Source: Candidatus Anaerobutyricum avicola
GTDB taxonomy: Bacteria; Bacillota; Clostridia; Lachnospirales; Lachnospiraceae
Assembly (NCBI GenBank): GCA_019113845.1
Contig: DXGQ01000045.1
Span: 1-45,585 of the forward strand
DNA: 45,585 nucleotides
Direction of reading: 5' to 3'
The notes under the pieces were generated by a model. It saw nothing but the letters and a program-made list of their open reading frames with translations, searched no databases and was not told the DNA's origin. Below, piece after piece: positions 41,461 through 45,585 of the stretch (within the stretch, counting starts at the first letter, position 1; each line of letters starts with the position of its first letter). The translations under genes and the position numbers were made by a program.

Positions 41461-43119
41461 CTATTTCGGAAGCTGTCCCAAAATCGCCGGGATTAACTGT
41501 TTCTTTCTGGAGACAACGCCCGGCAGGATCACAGAATTCCCCTCCACTTTTACCGGGAAGGCGCCTTCCAGCACTTCCTTACACATATCTCCGAGGAGCA
41601 GCAGCTCTGTGGACTCTGTGAGAATGTCTGTCAGCATGAAGAACAGCATATCCAGACCGTAGCTCTCCTTCACCTCCGCCATGTACGTGAGAAGCTTCTC
41701 CTTGCAGGCAGAGAGCTGTTCTTTGTTCATGGCGCTGATCTGTCCCACGCCAAAGTTGATCTTATTATCGTTAAACTTCTTGAAATCCTGATAGAAGATC
41801 TCTTTTGCGGACTTGGCCGTCAGATTACTTCCGGCATCAAACATCTGCTTTGCGTAATCCTCGATATCAATCTCCGCGATAGACGCCAGTTTTTCTGCCA
41901 TCAGACGATCAATGGCCGTACAGGTCGGCGAGCGGAACATCAGGGTATCCGAGATGATCGCGGAGCACATGAGACCTGCAATGTACGGCGGAATGGAGAT
42001 ATTGTTTTCCATATACATCTGTGTCACGATCGTCGATGTGCAGCCCACCGGCTGGTTGCGGAAGTAAAGCGGCGCGTCCGTCTCCATATTGCCCAGTCTG
42101 TGGTGATCGATGATCTCCATGATATCCGCTTCCTCAAAGCCGTCCACGGCCTGCGTCTTCTCGTTGTGGTCCACCAGAATGATCTTCTTCTTTTCCAGAT
42201 CCAGCAAGTTCCGGCGGGAGATCATGCCGACATATTTATTCTGCGTATCCACGATTGGGAAATCCCGGAACCGTTTCTTCGCCATCGTTTCCTGAATATC
42301 ATCCACAAAGTCAACTGTGCGGAATGTCGTCAGATTCTCCGTTGTCATAAAGTAGCGGACCGGCATACTGTGGTTGATCAGTCTTGCCACGATATACGTA
42401 TCGTACGGACTTACGATGATACGGCAGCCCCGCTCTCTTGCAAGCTTCCGGATCGTCTTTGATACCGGGGCTCCCATACAGACAATGATACACTGTGCCT
42501 CCATCTCAATGGCGCAGAGCTGGGACTCGTACCGGTTACCAAGAATGACCATATCGTATGGCTCGATGATATCTTCCATCATATCCGGGTTGGCCGCCGC
42601 GATCAGCACATGACCCTCGTCAAAGTTTCCTTCTATGTCTCCGACAACCATCTCTCCGTCAATGGTCTCCACGATATTTCTGTAGCTGGTCCCCGCCTTG
42701 GACAGGATCATGTTATCATAAACATCCATGTCGGAATAAGCGATATCGCCTACTGTGATGATACCGGTCAGCTCCTCGTTGTCAAGAATCGGCAGCGACA
42801 CGATCCTCGCTGTCCGCATGATATCCCATGCCTTCTTCAGAGACAGGTCCGCCGGAATTCCTTTTGTCTTTCTGATCTCAATGTCGAGAACCTGTGGACG
42901 AATGTCCGTCAGATACAGCGGCTGCGGCACATCAAAATGCTTCAACACAAACTGTGTCTCCTCATTCACATGACCGTTGCGCGCCGGAACATAAAAATAC
43001 TCCAGTCCATCCCTCGCCGCGATCTCATTTTTCAGATATGCATAGGAAATAGCGGAGCAGATGCTATCTGTATCCGGATTCTTATGCCCGATCACATATA
43101 CATTCTTTTTGTCACCCAT
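41461..43119 (-). CDS. CBS/DRTGG-regulated manganese-dependent inorganic pyrophosphatase (family II)
   Basis: A 552-residue enzyme that hydrolyses pyrophosphate to phosphate. The catalytic DHH part is split: VIGHKNPDTDSI at the N-terminus (H12, D16, D18) and IDHHRLGN later, with the DHHA2 domain and RKKQL substrate motif at the C-terminus. Inserted are a CBS pair (LKKAWDIMRTARIVSLPILD and FRDFPIVDTQNKYVGMISR) flanking a DRTGG domain, the layout whose relatives are inhibited by AMP/ADP and activated by diadenosine polyphosphates. The start at 43119 follows AGGAGGG. It is 16 bases after the 365-residue gene. Confidence 0.95.
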   Translation of the reverse strand: MGDKKNVYVIGHKNPDTDSICSAISYAYLKNEIAARDGLEYFYVPARNGHVNEETQFVLKHFDVPQPLYLTDIRPQVLDIEIRKTKGIPADLSLKKAWDIMRTARIVSLPILDNEELTGIITVGDIAYSDMDVYDNMILSKAGTSYRNIVETIDGEMVVGDIEGNFDEGHVLIAAANPDMMEDIIEPYDMVILGNRYESQLCAIEMEAQCIIVCMGAPVSKTIRKLARERGCRIIVSPYDTYIVARLINHSMPVRYFMTTENLTTFRTVDFVDDIQETMAKKRFRDFPIVDTQNKYVGMISRRNLLDLEKKKIILVDHNEKTQAVDGFEEADIMEIIDHHRLGNMETDAPLYFRNQPVGCTSTIVTQMYMENNISIPPYIAGLMCSAIISDTLMFRSPTCTAIDRLMAEKLASIAEIDIEDYAKQMFDAGSNLTAKSAKEIFYQDFKKFNDNKINFGVGQISAMNKEQLSACKEKLLTYMAEVKESYGLDMLFFMLTDILTESTELLLLGDMCKEVLEGAFPVKVEGNSVILPGVVSRKKQLIPAILGQLPK

Positions 43120-43135
43120 AAAACATACCCTCCTG

Positions 43136-44233
43136 TTAATCTCTTTTTCTTCCATTTATAATTGTAAACATTTCCCTCTTTTTTTTCAACTGTTTTTGAC
43201 GGAACATTTTTTCGTATTCCTTTCTGGAATATCCTTTCAGCTCATACAGCGGTGCGTTCTCATAGAGCAGTTTTACCGCATCGTAGACATTTTCCCGCAC
43301 TTCATCCGACTCAAAGGGCAGCACGGCCATTTTCTCTTTCAGATCGCTCCACTCACAGCCGTTCTGTATCATCAGCAGCAATGTTTTCACCATCACCGTC
43401 GCCCGGTAATAATTCATCTGCATCTCATCGAGAAACAGCGTGCCAAGCTCAGAAATGCCTTTCCACCGGTTGTCGATGCCCGCCGCCTCACTGACATAAA
43501 ACAGGTCCTCTTTTTCGATGGTCTTATACGGCAGATCTTTGTACTGCTGTATGTACATCAGAAGGATCTCCGGGTTCTCCACGTGCACACACTGGTAAAA
43601 ATCTTTCTGTTTCTGGATATCTCTCAGAAACAGTCCGAAAGACCAGAGAGAACAGCGGCATTTTAAAAATGTCAGAAACTCTTCAAAGGGCAGCATCCTC
43701 TTCGTCACCTTCATAAACTGTTCGTGGAGGACCGTCACTTCCGCCATGCCGTAATAATACATGAATCCACAGATGATCTTCTCCCATTCCTCGTACTGCT
43801 CCATGAGCATCCGGCTTTTTTTACTTTTCAGCAGAAAGTAAAAGCGGTCTTTCATCTCCTGCACGCAGTAAATGACATTGGGCTCGTCCGTGATAGGATT
43901 CCCCTTTTTGAAGGTCGCCAGTCCGAATATCTTGAGATATTCCAGATAATCCCACTCTTCCAGGCTGATCTCTATCTCCGTTTTCTCCCAGACAGACAGC
44001 AGAAACTCAAGAAAATGTCTGGGAATCATTTTCAGTATCCATTCGTTGTTATTACAGAATTCTTCTTTGAACGCAGCGATATATGTCTCCTTGGGAAGCC
44101 CCTCGGTGAAATCTACCCCAATCCTGCTCAATATGGATTTCACGGTTTCCACCGGTGTCTTCTGCATAACGGATGACGCTTCCATATCGCCCTTCACAAT
44201 ATCTGCCCGCATCGCATCATATTTGTTTTGCAT
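43136..44233 (-). CDS. Conserved-type cytoplasmic protein of unknown function
   Basis: A 365-residue protein I cannot place in a family. It is helical, rich in aromatic and charged residues, without membrane segment or signal peptide. A central part (FLTFLKCRCSLWSFGLFLRD, near residue 190) has two close cysteines. The C-terminal 30 residues are very basic (KKKREMFTIINGRKRD). The ATG at 44233 has GGAGAGG and removes 44 unlikely residues. It lies between the SEC-C gene and the pyrophosphatase gene; the RBS of the latter begins at its stop codon. A terminator-like hairpin precedes it by 20 bases. Confidence 0.75.
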   Translation of the reverse strand: MQNKYDAMRADIVKGDMEASSVMQKTPVETVKSILSRIGVDFTEGLPKETYIAAFKEEFCNNNEWILKMIPRHFLEFLLSVWEKTEIEISLEEWDYLEYLKIFGLATFKKGNPITDEPNVIYCVQEMKDRFYFLLKSKKSRMLMEQYEEWEKIICGFMYYYGMAEVTVLHEQFMKVTKRMLPFEEFLTFLKCRCSLWSFGLFLRDIQKQKDFYQCVHVENPEILLMYIQQYKDLPYKTIEKEDLFYVSEAAGIDNRWKGISELGTLFLDEMQMNYYRATVMVKTLLLMIQNGCEWSDLKEKMAVLPFESDEVRENVYDAVKLLYENAPLYELKGYSRKEYEKMFRQKQLKKKREMFTIINGRKRD

Positions 44234-44251
44234 AGCCTCTCCATTTTTCTG

Positions 44252-44289
44252 TAAAAAAATCAGCATCCTGTGATAAAAACGGGATGCTG
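44252..44289 (-). terminator. Terminator or attenuator between SEC-C gene and the 365-residue gene
   Basis: Minus-strand CAGCATCC / GGATGCTG stem followed by ATTTTTTT. It ends only about 20 bases before the next start codon, leaving no room for a promoter downstream, so the following genes depend on read-through. The sequence before it (44290-44335) can fold CTGCCTG / CAGGCAG. Confidence 0.75.
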
Positions 44290-44348
44290 AACTATACTCT
44301 CTGCCTGTTGCCCACGGAAATCTCCGGCAGGCAGCAGTCTGTACTATC

Positions 44349-44855
44349 TTATTTGTTTCTGCCACAGCATTTTTTATATTTTTTACCGCTTCCGCATGGA
44401 CATGGATCGTTCCGTCCGATCTTCGGCGGCTTCACAACTGTCGTTGAGTTTTTCTGCTCACGGTACAGCTCTTTTCTGCGCTCCGGTGTCAGCAGATTAT
44501 CCCACTGTTCCAGATTATACAGCCATTCTGCTCTGGCTCCCACCATGTTGTAGTATAATTTCTCTTTGTCATAATCAAGAGAAACGACTGTGTTCTCATC
44601 CATCTCCTCGATTGGATTCGGAGTTTTTAAACTGTCATTGATCCCATCCAGATATCCGACAAAGTATGTCAGTTCCATATTATATTTCTGCGCCAACTCT
44701 GCCACCGTACCGCTCACCGGCTCATCCGGATGTGCAAGAATCTGCTCATAAACTGCTTTCTCCTGCTGGAAATAATCAATCCAGAAACGCTGTCCTTCCT
44801 GTGTTCTGTCGTCATGACTGTAGGCGAACTCCCGCCATTCTGATAATAAAGACAT
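44349..44855 (-). CDS. SEC-C motif protein
   Basis: A 168-residue soluble protein ending in a SEC-C zinc motif, [19 protein letters not shown], as at the C-terminus of SecA and in many stand-alone proteins. In SecA this motif binds zinc and contacts SecB or ribosomes. The N-terminal 140 residues are helical with no recognised fold, including a [14 protein letters not shown] segment. RBS GAAAGGA. Its promoter overlaps the terminator of the tRNA-Gln gene. It may act in protein handling, but no specific function can be given. Confidence 0.88.
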   Translation of the reverse strand: MSLLSEWREFAYSHDDRTQEGQRFWIDYFQQEKAVYEQILAHPDEPVSGTVAELAQKYNMELTYFVGYLDGINDSLKTPNPIEEMDENTVVSLDYDKEKLYYNMVGARAEWLYNLEQWDNLLTPERRKELYREQKNSTTVVKPPKIGRNDPCPCGSGKKYKKCCGRNK

Positions 44856-44933
44856 AATTCTCTTTTCCTTTCAGTAAACTAAGTAATGCCCTGCCGCGAA
44901 ACTGCAAATAGTCTGCACAGCATAATTATTTGT

Positions 44934-44962
44934 ATTATATCAAAAAAACTACCTGACTGCAA
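44934..44962 (-). promoter_or_regulatory. Promoter of the SEC-C gene
   Basis: Minus-strand TTGCAG, 17-base spacer, TATAAT. The -35 lies inside the loop side of the tRNA-Gln terminator, so the two signals overlap. Confidence 0.6.
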
Positions 44963-44985
44963 CCGGCATCTCAGATAGTTTTGCA
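44942..44985 (-). terminator. Terminator after tRNA-Gln
   Basis: Minus-strand AAACTATCTGA pairs with TCAGGTAGTTT (one wobble) followed by TTTTTTT, four bases after the tRNA. Confidence 0.8.
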
Positions 44986-44988
44986 AAA

Positions 44989-45060
44989 CAGCGCTACCAG
45001 GATTCGAACCTGGAAATGCTGGAATCAGAATCCAGTGCCTTACCATTTGGCGATAGCGCT
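44989..45060 (-). tRNA. tRNA-Gln (CTG anticodon)
   Basis: A 72-base cloverleaf: seven-base acceptor AGCGCTA / TAGCGCT, anticodon stem CTGGA / TCCAG around TTCTGAT (anticodon CTG, complement of 45026-45028), T-arm CCAGG-TTCGAAT-CCTGG, discriminator G as expected for Gln. CCA is not encoded. Confidence 0.93.
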
Positions 45061-45198
45061 TCATATAGATTCCAGAATGAAGCCCTGTCCTCAAAACATC
45101 GTTCATTTTGGAATTTTTCTAAATAAAAACAGGGACGATTCCCTGTAGAATAAAGATAAAATCTATGAGGAAGAATATGCGCATATCCTTCCTTTTCT
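45061..45198. other. Spacer between the two tRNA genes
   Basis: Contains an imperfect hairpin TTCCAGAATGAA / TTCATTTTGGAA and a small ACAGGGA-CGA-TTCCCTGT palindrome. No gene is seen. It may hold a promoter for tRNA-Gln but none is clear. Confidence 0.4.
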
Positions 45199-45220
45199 AA
45201 AAACCGATATATATCGGTTA
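45199..45220 (-). terminator. Terminator after tRNA-Gly
   Basis: Minus-strand AACCGATATATATCGGTT, a perfect palindrome, is followed by TTT and begins a few bases after the tRNA. Confidence 0.75.
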
Positions 45221-45221
45221 A

Positions 45222-45293
45222 AGCACGAGACGGGATTCGAACCCGCGACCCTCGCCTTGGCAAGGCGATACTCCACCACTGAGCCACTCGTGC
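45222..45293 (-). tRNA. tRNA-Gly (GCC anticodon)
   Basis: A 72-base cloverleaf: acceptor GCACGAG / CTCGTGC, anticodon stem TCGCC / GGCGA around TTGCCAA (anticodon GCC, complement of 45259-45261), T-arm GCGGG-TTCGAAT-CCCGT, discriminator T as is usual for bacterial tRNA-Gly. CCA is not encoded. Confidence 0.95.
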
Positions 45294-45379
45294 AAATAAG
45301 GGATGTACCCTTGAAAACTACACACAGTTGATAGATTCCAGTTTTCTTTTCAAGTCTTTTTTGATGGCTTTCTCCATCT

Positions 45380-45500
45380 TGACGGTCATCTCGGGAACTC
45401 CGTTCCCTCGATGTGGTTGCTCCGCAACCCCATATACCGTATTTCTTCGGCGGCCATCTCAGGGACTCCGTCCCTTCGATGTATCTGCTCCGCAGATGCC
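45380..45500 (-). repeat. Two direct repeats of paired CGGAG-loop hairpins
   Basis: Two units of about 50 bases (near 45383-45433 and 45451-45502) share GG-CATCTC, a hairpin, TCGATGT, a second hairpin and CCAT. All four hairpins have the plus-strand loop CTCCG, but the stems differ with both sides changed together: GGGAA/TTCCC, GGTTG/CAACC, AGGGA/TCCCT, ATCTG/CAGAT. They lie between the probable 23S rRNA end and tRNA-Gly and would be in the precursor rRNA. Confidence 0.8.
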
Positions 45501-45579
45501 ATCCAGCAGAAACCCTGTCATCCGCATGTAAACATGCTCCTGCCAGTCTTCCCTGCTGTCTGTCGCCTTTCTCCGCTTG

Positions 45580-45585
45580 AGGTCA
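45580..45585 (-). rRNA. Probable 3' end of 23S rRNA (runs off the window)
   Basis: The minus strand begins with TGACC at the window edge. This is the usual end of clostridial 23S rRNA (CTTGACC). The tRNA genes downstream on the same strand fit the tail of an rRNA operon. Only a few bases are inside, so the call rests on context; no 5S gene is seen between it and the tRNAs. Confidence 0.4.

Noticed and set aside
44994-45287. Minus-strand frame across both tRNA genes
   Set aside because: It reads through two complete tRNA cloverleaves and lacks an RBS.
45380-45500. CRISPR-like repeats near the right edge
   Set aside because: Only two units, made of varying hairpins, with no spacer-repeat pattern and no cas genes.

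Overview
This window looks like chromosome from a gut-type member of the Lachnospiraceae (Clostridia). The signs are a GlgC plus GlgD pair, a CBS/DRTGG-regulated family II pyrophosphatase, the paired radical-SAM and DUF4130-like DNA-repair proteins, a J-domain/TPR protein with an HscC-like Hsp70, strong AGGAGG ribosome binding sites, TTGACA/TATAAT promoters and a Firmicutes-type LexA box. The genus cannot be fixed from the sequence. Nearly all genes are minus-strand; plus-strand blocks are the AraC regulator (9.3-10.3 kb), the AGCS symporter (15.3-16.7 kb) and a run at 24.4-29.9 kb.

Layout. 0-1.8 kb: a MATE exporter behind its own promoter and a leader that looks like an attenuator. 1.8-6.8 kb: a thiamine salvage operon (TPP riboswitch, thiM, thiE, HAD phosphatase, thiD, cytX); there is no thiC here, so it takes up and recycles the pyrimidine and thiazole moieties. 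6.8-12.2 kb: an NhaC-type antiporter, a Cys-rich small protein, an AraC regulator, a second MATE exporter and a truncated YczE-like remnant. 12.3-21.4 kb: an Fe-S aldo/keto reductase and the three maturation genes for the nickel-pincer (NPN) cofactor, larB, larE and larC. Between larE and larC lie a HipA-like kinase gene pair, an exported protein, a family 4 uracil-DNA glycosylase and an amino-acid symporter. No larA-type racemase is present.

21.7-24.0 kb: glgC-glgD for glycogen synthesis with a structured leader. 24.4-26.9 kb: a radical SAM DNA-repair protein and its partner under two LexA boxes. 27.0-29.9 kb: an alcohol dehydrogenase and aldehyde dehydrogenase pair. 30.0-30.5 kb: a Nudix hydrolase. 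31.1-41.1 kb: a long minus-strand run of helicase-nuclease, sfsA, DUF445, sirtuin, giant J-domain/TPR protein and Hsp70, tightly spaced and partly overlapping, so probably co-transcribed. 41.5-44.9 kb: the pyrophosphatase, an unknown 365-residue protein and a SEC-C protein. 45.0-45.6 kb: tRNA-Gln, tRNA-Gly and, right at the edge, what is probably the 3' end of a 23S rRNA gene on the minus strand.

The most unusual signal is a family of dispersed intergenic elements: copies at the left edge, 8.3-8.8 kb (two), 10.3 kb and 30.5-31.1 kb (two). Each has long imperfect inverted repeats, a shared frame around a GCGAGCTGTGAG motif and a GTGAGGGTCGAGTCGGG motif, and an interchangeable inner hairpin module. 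Two copies share an elaborate branched core with compensatory changes. At four gene 3' ends the element supplies the stop codon.
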